From contig NC_092672.1 of the NCBI RefSeq assembly GCF_964355755.1, positions 7,564,001-7,628,000 on the forward strand: a stretch of 64,000 nucleotides of DNA, given 5' to 3'. The translations under genes and the position numbers were made by a program. Position 1 is the first letter of the stretch. The number at the start of each line of letters is the position of its first letter. Under the pieces are notes generated by a model, which did not search any database, was not told where the DNA came from, and saw nothing but the letters and a program-made list of their open reading frames with translations. This DNA is from Antedon mediterranea (Eukaryota; Echinodermata; Crinoidea; Comatulida; Antedonidae). Shown here in pieces: positions 41,121 through 51,500 of the stretch.

Positions 41121-42349
41121 TTTAGTTCAAGAGATGGGTATAAGAGATAAACTGTTTATCAAAAATGTAATTACTCAGTCGTCATTAATTTAGATGTAAT
41201 TGTTATTTAGATTTTATTTTTGTTCGAACTGGTAATAGTATTTGCAAATTCTCACAGAATATTAGTTATATATTTCGACACTCAGGCGACTAGACAACTT
41301 TACTGAACTGAACTTTATTGTATGTCTATCAGAGAACAGTCTCAATGAAACGTGCAACAACTACAGTAAAATGTTGCAGTCTCGAAAATACATTAAATTG
41401 GATATGTTCAACTTACCGTTAGTTAGATACACAATGACGTAAGCTGAGAATCCTCTGTATTGTGAATTGCCGTCGGTTCGCAATTTAACAACCAACGAGT
41501 TGTTCGAAGACAGTATCACCGGTGGTAATTCAAAGCCCGTGTAGTCCACGATTCTGTGTCGATCCTGAATGAAAACATAATCGTTGTCTTGTTCAAGTTG
41601 GAAATCGGTAAATGTAAGTAACAGCAAATAGCCAGGATATGTATGTAACGTCCAGTCGTAGCTCACGGATTTCGGATAATCGTTCGGGTAATTTGGCGAT
41701 GTAATATTCTTAGACTGGTCTGGACATATAAAGTACTCGTTGAATACCTTTGTATCTTTAAAGAATAATACATTTTAAATTAGATACAATTAATGAAAAA
41801 AAAAAAATAATAAATAAATGAATAAATAAAGTAACGTTAGTCTAAAATCAGATATAACGCTGTAATTAATAACGTTATTTCAACTTTATATATTAACAAC
41901 TTTCTATAATTCCTTTTATTGTATCTTTAGTCACTGTGATCGTTTTAGAGTTTCGGTTCGATTTCAACGGAAACCGTTTGTGTCGCATAGAGTGATATGT
42001 AGGCACATTCGTCAGATGGACCAAGGCAATAACAACAGGATGCTGAGCTTTGAGAATCAAGGGTTTATCTGTGGCTGCGACACGATCAGTTCCACGCTCC
42101 TAATCAGACAATGCGGAGAATATAATACAATACTCTTGTTATTTTCCGCAGCTGCTAGACACAAGATCAAAGGACTGTTACCTGTTCTTGGCAAGTGTCC
42201 TGTAGTTAGATTTAGTTGCATGGACGATGTCTACCACTCTTAATATGATAATCGTAACATCGTAATAACAACTTACCACTAAATGCAGGTACAAAATGAA
42301 AGGGTAAAAACAAGAACAAAAGAATCATTTCCAACAGAATAATGTCCAT
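30901..42349 (-). CDS. Receptor A: adhesion GPCR with CUB, MAM, CUB, Thr-rich stalk, GAIN/GPS and 7TM
   Basis: Eighteen exons listed separately join into one frame of 992 codons plus TGA. Order: signal peptide, CUB, MAM (two exons), CUB, PETT-repeat stalk, four exons of GAIN-type sequence, GPS motif (CHFT...WSTEGC...CNCTHMTSF), seven TM segments and a 37-residue tail. The 7TM region has adhesion-family marks: LRNSERHKI before TM2, CW in loop 2, GLPWIFG in TM6 and NSLQGFFIWL in TM7. A second signal-peptide exon at 38490-38547 would give a 711-aa form (SP-CUB-stalk-GAIN-7TM). The ligand is unknown. Exon for exon paralogous to receptor B. Orthology to a named ADGR gene cannot be told from sequence. 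Confidence 0.88.
31071..31172. repeat. short inverted repeat in receptor A intron
   Basis: gatgcatgatg...ggtagcaatagcgcctccacc pairs with ggtggcgctattgctacc...catcatgcat. It lies between the TM6-7 exon and the tail exon. Confidence 0.55.
31756..31924 (-). CDS. receptor A exon: TM6 and TM7
   Basis: Phase 2-0. LLTPVVGLPWIFGIIILFSS, then FVIMNSLQGFFIWLSQCVFS and NE. Donor gag|gtaact. Confidence 0.94.
32723..32823 (-). CDS. receptor A exon: TM5 end and loop 3
   Basis: Phase 0-2. IIFLQTVVIGYIAFKKTRLP then QQSKDDKTSYTRIR, paralogous to the B exon. Confidence 0.85.
33418..33481 (-). CDS. receptor A exon: loop 2 CW motif and TM5 start
   Basis: 64 nt, phase 2-0. CWLNMDIAIWTFIIPMLTTL; the CW pairs with the TM3 Cys in this family. 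Confidence 0.88.
33618..33838 (-). CDS. receptor A exon: TM3 and TM4
   Basis: Phase 0-2. IVCAVIAGCLHYSLLAAFTW with the TM3 Cys, then YMKIRHPFVNHERRFLFSRY and LGWIVPSIIVGVTAGC. Donor gtaaga. Confidence 0.94.
34165..34270 (-). CDS. receptor A exon: loop 1 and TM2
   Basis: Phase 2-0. NLRNSERHKILCHLVVALLI then VNFVYFLLGANVKNK, the conserved adhesion-GPCR TM2 motif. Confidence 0.92.
34592..34689 (-). CDS. receptor A exon: TM1
   Basis: Phase 0-2. SSNDKILSTLTNFGLIISSI then FLIITLITVYSFK: one hydrophobic span after the GPS. Confidence 0.9.
34813..34915 (-). CDS. receptor A exon: GPS second half
   Basis: Phase 2-0. IWSTEGCSTVNDADGVICNC then THMTSFVVLMKPIP. GPS Cys pattern complete; the cleavage tripeptide reads His-Met-Thr instead of the common His-Leu-Thr/Ser. 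Confidence 0.9.
34995..35223. repeat. 23-bp minisatellite in receptor A GPS intron
   Basis: About nine near-perfect tandem copies of ataatcatatcgttactatt plus att between the two GPS exons. Confidence 0.92.
35381..35454 (-). CDS. receptor A exon: GPS first half
   Basis: 74 nt, phase 0-2. DVVKDSLSMKYEHLCHFTEE then ENPFA; holds the first GPS Cys (CHFT). Found by aligning with B; acceptor aatttaaag, donor gc|gtaagt. Confidence 0.75.
35830..35935 (-). CDS. receptor A exon: GAIN-region part 3
   Basis: Phase 2-0. SDIVTIDIYDNKGNELSIDC then EIRFPIK. Paralogous to SDIVTIDVYDDKGEKLSIKV in receptor B. Confidence 0.82.
36246..36315 (-). CDS. receptor A exon: GAIN-region part 2
   Basis: 70 nt, phase 1-2. 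DGPFQVVATQNDVNSTAYFY then VES; donor gtaagt. Same size and phase as the B exon at 50148-50217. Confidence 0.78.
36541..36648 (-). CDS. receptor A exon: GAIN-region part 1
   Basis: Phase 1-1. SSPEVKDVPLTSEPDSITFS then TSTKSYLVK, paralogous to TSPEVENIALTSGPDSITFS in receptor B. Donor gtatgg is chosen by phase and by the B paralogue. Confidence 0.8.
37014..37424 (-). CDS. receptor A exon: Thr-rich mucin-like stalk
   Basis: Phase 1-1. More than a dozen five-residue units PETTS/PETTG, then a Thr/Asn-rich stretch with STTNSTNIMT. Likely O-glycosylated spacer between the CUB domains and the GAIN region. Confidence 0.88.
37139..37400. repeat. 15-bp coding minisatellite (PETTS/G)
   Basis: Tandem gtagtttctggactg units (plus strand) inside the stalk exon. 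The antisense open frame across it is an artefact of the repeat. Confidence 0.9.
38025..38357 (-). CDS. receptor A exon: CUB domain 2
   Basis: Phase 1-1. KNITSPNYPNDYPKSVSYNW, then LEQDSDYVSIQDEDRIVKYT, PPVILSSNNSLVVMFRTDGS and YRGFSANVVVYN. Very close to CUB 1 of the same gene; no Cys at all. Confidence 0.9.
38490..38547 (-). CDS. receptor A alternative first exon: signal peptide
   Basis: METILLFLLLIFHFVPEFG, phase 1 donor gtaagt. Paralogous to the exon at 42277-42349 and with a matching 5' flank. It can only be a first exon (no acceptor in phase is evident), so it implies an internal promoter. Confidence 0.72.
38548..38940 (-). promoter_or_regulatory. duplicated 5' flank of the internal signal-peptide exon (putative promoter)
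   Basis: Aligns with 42350-42720 over several hundred bases (shared ggacagaaa, cacgattcaagtatgtat, aataagcctaatgta and tattcatcaattaagct). Retention of both flank and signal exon suggests a working promoter; no motif proves it. Confidence 0.4.
39071..39171. repeat. MITE-like inverted repeat (GGTTCTCAC family)
   Basis: Ends ggttggttctcac and gtgagaaccaag; shares cgcttgtgattggt with 1900-2063. Confidence 0.5.
39398..39560. repeat. dispersed repeat (cctctattaaggg type)
   Basis: aaacccccgatcccttggtg, then acacctctattaagggactc. Same type as 24893-24985. In the intron between the MAM exons and the internal first exon. Confidence 0.45.
39783..40139 (-). CDS. receptor A exon: MAM domain part 2
   Basis: Phase 1-1. 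DNYYISVKSSNGLEHIAAIQ, SPELPPSWRCVYVQFYYYMS and IGRIAIDNVYISEVDC close a MAM domain. Donor aag|gtaaat. Confidence 0.88.
40231..40407. mobile_element. MITE copy of the AAGCTCTGTC family
   Basis: Left taaagccctgtctgcgctac and right aagtttgatattgtagacag then agctttaa, with internal atgacatcatcatttccatg. It sits in the intron between the two MAM exons of receptor A. Confidence 0.65.
40722..40853 (-). CDS. receptor A exon: MAM domain part 1
   Basis: Phase 1-1. EIAGFCSDFEDDFDGWVNRI is the start of a MAM domain (C-DFE-D--GW). Donor gtaaga after PVET fits the phase of the next exon. The frame also stays open to 40665, so a longer exon is possible. Confidence 0.75.
40946..41010 (-). repeat. tRNA-like SINE fragment (possible)
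   Basis: Minus strand reads ggctctaaggtcttgagatg ... ggattcgagtcccacc, with a good B-box. Similar to 241-330. Too degenerate to call a tRNA gene. Confidence 0.35.
41095..41120. repeat. poly(A) run of about 26 nt
   Basis: Homopolymer in a receptor A intron. Confidence 0.8.
41417..41755 (-). CDS. receptor A exon: CUB domain 1
   Basis: Phase 1-1. KNITSPNYPNDYP, LLLLTFTDFQLEQDNDYV, LPPVILSSNNSLVVKLRTDG and YRGFSAYVIVY are CUB strand signatures. The usual Cys3-Cys4 pair is absent (EQDNDY, VDYTG). Confidence 0.9.
41930..42245 (+). other. unidentified higher-GC segment with an open frame, in receptor A intron 1
   Basis: An 87-codon plus-strand frame (41980-42243) with ENQGFICGCDTISSTLLIRQ is more GC-rich than its surroundings. 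I do not recognise it. It may be a transposon remnant. Confidence 0.2.
42277..42349 (-). CDS. receptor A exon 1: signal peptide
   Basis: MDIILLEMILLFLFLPFHFV then PAFSG, phase 1 donor gtaagt. The second Met (42328) may be the true start, since the paralogous exon at 38547 starts METILLF. Strongly hydrophobic core. Confidence 0.8.
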
Positions 42350-42720
42350 GTAACAAACAAACAAGCGAAGATAAAATGACTGCACACTACGGATAATGTT
42401 TGTCGTTTCACAGAAAAGAAGCAACTAACTGAACCGAAGATCTGTTAAATTACCCTTCTCTGTTGATATTGTTTCCATTATTAAACACAAAAATCTTTAA
42501 TTCATGAAAATATCACTGCAACATTAGTATGAATTGTACCAAAAATTACTTATTAATTGTCGAAAGGCATTAGTCCATGCCCAGTGTTACTAAGGACAGA
42601 AATTAAACTTTTCAACGAGTAAACACGATTCAAGTATGTATCAATATATTGTGTCGGTTTGATCGGAGTCCAATAAGCCTAATGTATGCCAAGTATTCAT
42701 CAATTAAGCTAAATACTTTT
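42350..42720 (-). promoter_or_regulatory. 5' flank of receptor A exon 1 (putative promoter)
   Basis: Paralogous to 38548-38940. No unambiguous TATA box placed. Confidence 0.4.
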
Positions 42721-45354
42721 TTAAAGACTTGAATTGAAAATATAAGATGTTTCTTAAGTGTAGGTTAACAATTAGACTGGATTTGAGTTTTATGAGTCTT
42801 ACAATCGGTTCCCAATAGCGACGCATAGTTATGTCAAAGGTAAAAAAATGGAAATTTCGTTCATGTTTAAAAAAAAATGTTAAAAAATTGTAAATATAAA
42901 TATATATTTTTTGAACATTTGACACCAACTATAGCTGTCTACGACAAGCGGTACCAATTTTTAAAAAATCGGCGGCCATCTTTTTTTAACGTCAAATTGT
43001 GAACCTTTGCGGTAGTCCGAATTTAGTAAACTTTTGATATATGCTTTTGAGACCATATTTTATTGTAATACATCAAAAAACATTTTTTTTTGCAGTTTTT
43101 TGGAGGTTAGGCCCTTTACTTTCATATTTTGACTACAAGCTTAAAGAAGGATACGGATACATATTGTATTCAATTGTTATAGTTACTCAGTATGGAATCA
43201 ATTACAGGTGTATCTTAATAATTAAGCTACACCATTATAGTTAAAAATAGGAGTGATTCAACAATTAGAACAAAATCATTGATATCAACAATACAGTAAA
43301 CCCTCCTTTGGACACCCTTAGTATCTTACTTAGTTAGACTTACATAACCTTGCACAACATTCTGATCTTGTTGACATCTATATATAAATTATGGTTAATT
43401 CTGACATAGGCGAGCACAATGGAAAAACTTCAGATACCTATCTTATCTATCTCAGATGTACCGCGAAACGTAGATTTAATAACATTAGTTTCCACTATTA
43501 CGATTGTTCTATATTTCTATCTTAGGAAGATATTAGTTTTATAACAAACTTTATTTCATCGGTAGATTTTTAACTCTACGCGCGGTAGAAGTAATATCCG
43601 GGTTCACGGTAAGGTTTGTCAATAACCTTGCAACTTCCTGCATGGTTGGTTTCAACTAAGTTGGCCGTTGGTGGCGAAAGCCATTTTAGTTTTTTATTTA
43701 TTTTCGGACTGCGCGTGTGAATTAAATTAAATATATTCATGAAACATAGGAGTATATTGTGGGGAATAAGTGTATAAAATTACATTGAGAGAACTGATGA
43801 TAAGAGGTTTTGTTTGAAATCGAATGAAACCCCGATAGCCGAATTTTTAGTAAGCTGCCAGGACTTTATGTACAGTACACTGTGTGCTATCTGTGTACCG
43901 TTATGACCCTGGGATACTTCTGCCCATGTTGCAATCCGTCTAAAACGTCTTCCTTCTTAGGCCAAAACGGCTCACTGTATCGCAGAATAATGTATTAATT
44001 ATACCAATTAGATGGTATTTATTTTAAGAAATGCCCGGAACACCTCCCCAATAAAACATCAATTAGTAATTCCCGCCCTTTATAATTACCGTACCTTTAG
44101 TTTTTAGAAGTATGAATACGGTACCGTATCTTTAGCCATAACGTTAAATATTATGCAAATGTTTATCCAATTTATCTAATTTATATGTCTATGGTTTATC
44201 CAATCGCGTTTTAAATCAGTTGTTTCCACAATTTCTTATCATTAATATTGATATTCCAATACCTACCGTATACTAAGCTTATTGTACAATAATGCATCGA
44301 ACAATGATCCGGTCGGCCTGTATTCTCTACCTATTATGCTTACCTTACCGTCGTCACATAAAACGTATCGTTTCTTAGGTAATCCATTTCTTTATGATGC
44401 AATTAAAACAAATTGGTTAATTTCCACAATTACTTATATCGATATGATACAATCAATGTATGAACACATATTTGATAAATCTACTTGATCTCTTTACATG
44501 CAATACACATTGTAGATTCTCAAAACAACAACAATTGGCAACAACTAATTTGTCTGAGCAGTTGTTATGTAACCTAATTTGCATGTTAGTGTGTGTACAA
44601 GAACGGATGATATTATTATTATTATTCCAAAGTACATTTTTATGAATTAATTTAATGTTAAGACCGCAAATAGTTGTTTTAAAAACAGTCAATTCATTTA
44701 TCCATTATTAAATCATTGTGTACAAAGTTCAGGCGATCGAAAAATGATCATTAAATTGATTTAATAATTTACAAGTTGAGGAAAAACACATTTTATGACC
44801 GTAATTAAATATCGTGTTTATGGCGCTGTTTCAAGTATGCCTACATATTAAAGTCATAAAACAATTTTTACACAGACTTACTTATTGTATTGAATATTAT
44901 ACCGAATTAGTAATTTATTTGGCCTACAATGTCTGAAAATTACGTTTACAGAAACTCCTTGGTGAAACTTTGATGTAGTACGGTTGGACTAAACTATTCC
45001 ATATATCCTCAATTTTAATAATGTTTAAACACATTCTTAAATATGAATTTAATTGTAACACAATAATTATACAAAACAGTATACAGTAATAACTAATAAT
45101 TGATGCCTCGATTAGCGGCATTTTCTAAGCATATATAACTCTTAATATTATCTGCCCCAAAATCGTTAATGAATTAATATTAATATTTGAATTTACTAAT
45201 TAAAATTAGGCCTATGCAATACATAAGAAATCTCAAGTACGTAAAATATAAACTTCAGTGGAATAAAGCTGTGCCTGGCCTGCCTTTGCGCTGCGGTCTA
45301 GCATGCATTTGCTACCTATCTAGTAAGGTTCTTCAGTGGTGGTTTGCTGCCTGC
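42721..45354. other. intergenic between receptors A and B, no gene seen
   Basis: AT-rich spacer. Short open frames on both strands lack recognisable domains or splice context. Confidence 0.6.
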
Positions 45355-45534
45355 CTAGTCACTTTCTATCGGAGGCATGGTGGGATCTTCCTGTTCAATA
45401 ATCGCATTGCTTATTGGTCGGTGGTAGGATGGGTCGTCAGTCTTATCAGGCACTTTAGTGGTCTGATCTGTCATAGTAAACGCGGTATCTGGATGGGTAC
45501 GGTTAGCCGACTTCTTCTTGCATGCATATTGAAC
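45355..45534 (-). CDS. receptor B last exon: cytoplasmic tail
   Basis: Phase 0 to TAG. VQYACKKKSANRTHPDTAFT, MTDQTTKVPDKTDDPSYHRP and ISNAIIEQEDPTMPPIESD. Hydrophilic and acidic at the end. The VQY...NRTHPDT start is shared with the receptor A tail. Confidence 0.85.
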   Translation of the reverse strand, partial: VQYACKKKSANRTHPDTAFTMTDQTTKVPDKTDDPSYHRPISNAIIEQEDPTMPPIESD

Positions 45535-48500
45535 CTATAGTTAATGAACATATTATTATACAAAATTATTTACTATTTAACCATAGTGTATCATTTAGTT
45601 TAATCACTGTCCAACAATACAAATGAAAGAAACATTTCGAAAGTTATGAATTACAAGCCTCCTCAAAATTGTGTTGCTGTAACTTTGTTTTCACTAAGTG
45701 TTAACAGATATTAATATTAAGCGCTCAGAAATGCAGACAGTGACAGAGAGCATGCTACTAATAGTTGATCCATATTGACGATACAGATAAATAGAGATTG
45801 TAATAAGCTTTTGTGACATCACCAATATATCGATTTTTCTGAAAATCAATATACATGGTCTGTTGGTACAGTATGTAGCTGAAACAACAAGTCTGGACGA
45901 TAACTTTTACTTTTTAAACAAATTTACATACATAATAAAACAATTATAAATGAATTATAATTTAAAGTATACGTGTGAAGTACTGTACCTCATTACTGAA
46001 GACACACTGAGACAGCCAGATGAAGAAACCTTGCAATGAATTCATGATGACAAATGTGTATTCCATGACTTTGGAACTACTGAAGATGATGATGATACCA
46101 AAAATCCATGGTAGTCCAACTACAGGTGCAAGGAGAATTATTCCGTAAGCCAATGACCTTAAATAAAAACAGAAACAGGATTGTTATTATTATTACGTAT
46201 ATAAATATACACCTAAAAGAGAGGTTGTAAGTTGGAACCAGACCTTCTTAATTTGTATACCCCTCTCAATATGACCCAGATAATTAGACAGTGTGACATC
46301 CACCTTTTTCTGTTGCAGGCTTACGCTCTCTTATGAATATGTAGGCCTATTATGCATATGTAGGACTCGTATGTACGTTTTAAGGCCTAATAATCTCTCA
46401 GTCTCTTATTTTGTAATATTTCTTCTCTGTATAATATTGTATTATTTTTGATATTGGTAATAATGACTCATCATCATCACATACCTGATACGTTTGTTTG
46501 TATTCTTGTCCTCTGCGGATTGTTGTGGAAGTCGAGTTTTCGTGAATGCTATGTACCCGATGACAACAATTTGTACAATGATAATCTACACAAAAAAGAC
46601 ATATTTTCCTAAGATAGCGTATTGTAGTAGATTGTTATGACATGATGACACAACATAATGAGGGTAGTTCAGTTTTCTACTTTTCGTGTTTGTATTGTAA
46701 TAATGATGGAGATGTAGCATGGGGAATGGAAGTGAGACTTACAGGGAATCGGTTAATAGAATAGAATAAGCAGGCAGAAAAATGCAGCATCACTTAAAGG
46801 GACACAACATACACACTGTTGCTTACCACAAGTGCAATAGTCATTGGTATGATAAAAGTCCAGATTGCAAAGCCCATATTCAACCAGCACCTATAAATTA
46901 AAATAATACAAGATGGTATTTAAGAATAAAGATTATTTATGCATTTGATCGTTTTCCAGATACCATAACAAACTGGTAATACAAGAAAACAGTAAATAAG
47001 AGTAAAGGGTATTTGTAATTTGGAGGATTGGATCGACTTGGTAATATACAATGCAACACAAGATTTTAAAAAGCATGTTGAGTACGCTGATTCACCGTAT
47101 ACAAGAAAATAGAATATATATTACACATCTTCGGATACGTATTTATCCCTCGTACATCCAGCCGTCACGACCACTATTATGATAGGAACTATCCAGCCAA
47201 GATAACGACTAAATAAAAAGCGTCGTTCGTGGTTAACAAACGGATGTTTGATCTTCATGTACACGTCTGTAGACACAATTAGCATCCATGCAAAGGCGGT
47301 TAAAAGACTGTAATGTAAGCAACCAGCAATGACAGCACACACAATCTGAAAAAAAATGTAAGGATGATGATGAATTTACAGCAGATGGATAATTCTCGAC
47401 TATGGTGGATTCATGAGGAATTTCAAGGTCATTGACTAGTCTGAGGAGTGGTGGGGTGTAGAGGTGGAATTAAGAGTTCCTCCTCTGGCTACAGTTCCAC
47501 ATCTTCCAGAGTTCCGCGTCGCTAAGATATGCACCTCCCCATGCATGTTTAAGTCTCAATATCATGTGTTTGTTTACGGTGGAGAAAGTTGAAGAACTAA
47601 GAGGAAAAGCATGTAATGCAACACCTTATTAACTGTTTTCCTATCTTTGAACAGCATTTAAACAAACATACCTCGTTTTTAACATTCAAACCTAGGAAGG
47701 CATAGAAGAAATTGACGATAAGTAGAGCAACCACCAGATGACACAGGATTTTATGCCGCTCAGAATTTCTTAAATTTCTGAAAGTAATTTTAAAATACAA
47801 TGTTTAGCATGTACTATTTTGTCATACGCTTGTTTGAGATATTAGAGAGGTTTCGCAATCTTACGAATACGATAACGAAAACGGATACGTCACATATTTG
47901 TGAAACTTTTGAGCTGATCCCCATTTCATATTCGTAAAGCGTATTTTTTGTGTAGTTGACGAATATCACCAGTCATATTCGTAACTACAAAACGAGTATA
48001 GTTTTTGATCTATTTTGCACATTTTGCATTTGAATCAGGAATGATTCATGATTATAATATAATTATACTTTTATTGAAAGTAATTTACTAAAGTAATTTA
48101 CTAAAATGCCAGGTAAATTTTGATAAATAGCAATTTTAAAGTCTTCACTCGCTTTGATTTCACGCTAGGCCTAGGCAGCCAAGCACCAAGCAACACGTAC
48201 CTGCGCTTCCCTCACATTTACCGCAGTCATATTTTGGGAGGCGCCCTCAATATTTCGTTGCCATGCGACACAGATTTTTACTGGCTTACGAAAAACGAAT
48301 ACGTGTGCGTGACGTATCCGTTTTTGTTATCCTATTCGTAAGATTGCGAAACCTCCCTATTAATGGAAACCAATAAAAGTATTACACACAAAGGAAGTCA
48401 CTTTGCTAATTATGAGGCTATACTGAAATGTTACAAACAAAGTTTTAGCAAAACCGACTTACATAGCACTAAAAATAAAGAACTATAAAATGTATAACAT

Positions 48501-51500
48501 AATTTTAACATTAACATCATAAAGAGTAAAGAGTTTGTAAAAGTGAAATAAACGTTTTAATGAAAAAAACTAACATGTTGTTAGTTATGACTTTGTGTCT
48601 TACATAATCTATGAATAACTTACTTGAAACTGTATACAGTAATCAGGATAATTACAAGAAACAAACTGGAAATACCAAGTCCAACGTTAGTAATTATTGA
48701 TAAACTCTTGTCATTAATATTTGACTACAAAAACATAAAAATAGAAATTACAATAAATATAACTACCTAACTACATACTTACATACAGCAACAGTAATTA
48801 ACAATACCACGCACATCTTCGTATTTTCATAATACTCAACAGTATTCAATATTAAAACATATTAGCAACTATTAGTGAACATTATTTAAACATACTCTGT
48901 TTATTTCTAAGATACTACTTGTTTTTACAAGAGTATTCTTAAAACGTAGAGTAAATTGTCGATTTACTAACAGAGACTGCGTTGGGTATATAATCATCAT
49001 AAACCAAGAATAATATTTCAATCTTCCCTGATTTCGATTTATATAAAACTGAATTTTTTACCTGTGTCGGTTTCAACAAAACGACAAATGACGTCAAGTG
49101 TGTACAATTGCATATCACGCCGTTGGTACGGTTGTTATATCTTAGAGTAGAACAACCTTCTGTTAACCACATCCTTGACAATTTATTAAAATGTAAAATT
49201 AACAGATTTATACATTACTATAATAATAATAATCATCATCATCAGAGCCATAATTGAAAATGTTCATCAACATTGTTATTGTTATCATCGTAATCATGAA
49301 GCATAACCATAATTATTCTTTAGACACCTCTTATAATAGCTTGTTAGGACGTATAAAAAGATTAGATCAATTACAGGTGACGGCTCATCCAAACTCGTCC
49401 GAGTCATCACTTGCCATTGATCAAATCTCCTAAATAAGTGCATACTCACGCCTCTGAAGAAACATTTTTAGTAAAATGGCATTCGGGTTTATATTGTAGA
49501 ACACTCGTAGATTTTTCTATTGTAATATTCTTGATTATGAACATTAAAAACAAAATGTTATTATATAATAACTATACATTTTTAAAGCTCTTTAAGAATT
49601 GTAATCTTAAGTACTATAATACTTTTAACCGATATATCTTACCTGAATAACAGGAAACTTAATCTCTACCTTAATGCTAAGTTTTTCGCCTTTATCATCA
49701 TATACGTCAATAGTGACAATGTCAGATGAACTGAATAGTGTCGTACCGTCCCTTTTGTAATACAAAATTATTTAACATGACATTCATTATAATTAAAATA
49801 GTGATGTAATTAGGCTATAGTTTTAAATCCCAACAAAATCAATAATTCACACTTTAACACTGCAGCAATTAGGGGATGTGTTACTAAAAATAGGTAAGAA
49901 ATAATGTTATTATGTACAGGCCTATTGAATTGAATTAGTATCTGATACCAATTAAGCAGAAGACAAAAGTCTACATTGATTACGAAAACTTAAAAGAAAA
50001 AAATAGAAATGTAACAGTCCAATCATGCTCATGAAAGAGGAAAATGGCATAAAATTGTGGAAAGGGTCATGTTGGAAGACGAGAGGCGGAACTGGTGATG
50101 ATGAATGTACAACGAATGGTTAGGAATAATGGTGCTTAATAACTTACTGATTTTCTACGTTGAAACGAGTACCTGGGTCAACAGTTTCCAACTCTGCAAT
50201 GATTGTGTAGTTTCCATCTATAGATTACAAAGGGTGAAACATATTGCAGAAAAGCAATATTAGTAAAAAAAGATATTCGATTGAGAGAATTTTGAAATGT
50301 ACACGCATTGTTGCAGTGCATCCACAAAGTATGTAATTGCATGTACGTGAAAATCCCACCTTTTTCTATAGGACTGTCAGTTGATGTCGAGAATGTAATG
50401 CTATCTGGTCCTGATGTTAAAGCAATGTTTTCCACTTCTGGTGATGTTGTTATGATAACTGAAAATACACGTAACATGTTATCATAGTAGAACTTGTAAT
50501 TGTATTAAATGCCAAAATAAACAACAATATTAATAAGTACATGTCCTCTTGCCGAAACACTATTTATTTTGCATTAGCTTTTAAATTCTCAATGTCAGTC
50601 AATATTTTCAGAATAATGTTCATAATAGTAGTAGATCATATTTTTGGCAAAAAATCTAAATATTTACCTTTTGTAACCGTAAGGTCAGTGGTGGTAGTAG
50701 TATCGTTTGGATTATTTTTAGTGGAATCAGTAGTAGCTGGATTAGTAGAAATAATATTGGTAGTTCCAGGATTAGTTGAAGTAGTATCTGCAGTCGCAGG
50801 ATTCATAATAGTAGTATCTGTATACCGCCATTAGTAAGAAAGAGAAAAAAACCTTAGTAGAAATATTATCAGTTAAAGCAGAATTTGTAGAAATAAGCCT
50901 AGATTTATCGAGGTTTTTTATACGGTTTGAATTCTTTGAATTTTGTGATGTTTTTTTAAAATCAAACGAAAGACCATATCTTAGATGTTTATTAATATCA
51001 GGATTCAAACATCATGAATCCAGTTTCATCAACCAATATGGTTTCATACAATGATGTTATCATTTGTGAAAGTTTCTTTTTCTTCTTTTGTGTATTTTTA
51101 ACGTTTGAAGGTTTGAGCTTTTGAAATATTCAGTGCAAATGTCCTGATCGGACAGCTTCTTCAGAAGAATAAGTAACTGACTGAATTGAATAACTGCCAA
51201 TGTTAGTTTTTGCTAATATTGTTTTATTTTTGTTTTGGGATTGTCAATATGAATATCTAAAAACCAGATAAACATGTTTAATCATCCTACCTGTGTACAC
51301 TATAATATCAGCAGAGAAACCTTTACGTTGTCCACTACTGTCGGTACGAAACAAAACAAGCAATGTGTTACTTGTCGACAATATATCTGGTGGCAAGTCA
51401 CTACCGCAGTAATTGGCAATAATATGTTCGTAGTCAACTAACACATAATCATGACAGTCGGGTTCGAGATGAAAATCAGAGAATTTGAGCAATAGTAAAT

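Noticed and set aside
45187-45540. 117-codon plus-strand frame
   Set aside because: Opposite strand of the receptor B tail exon and its flank.
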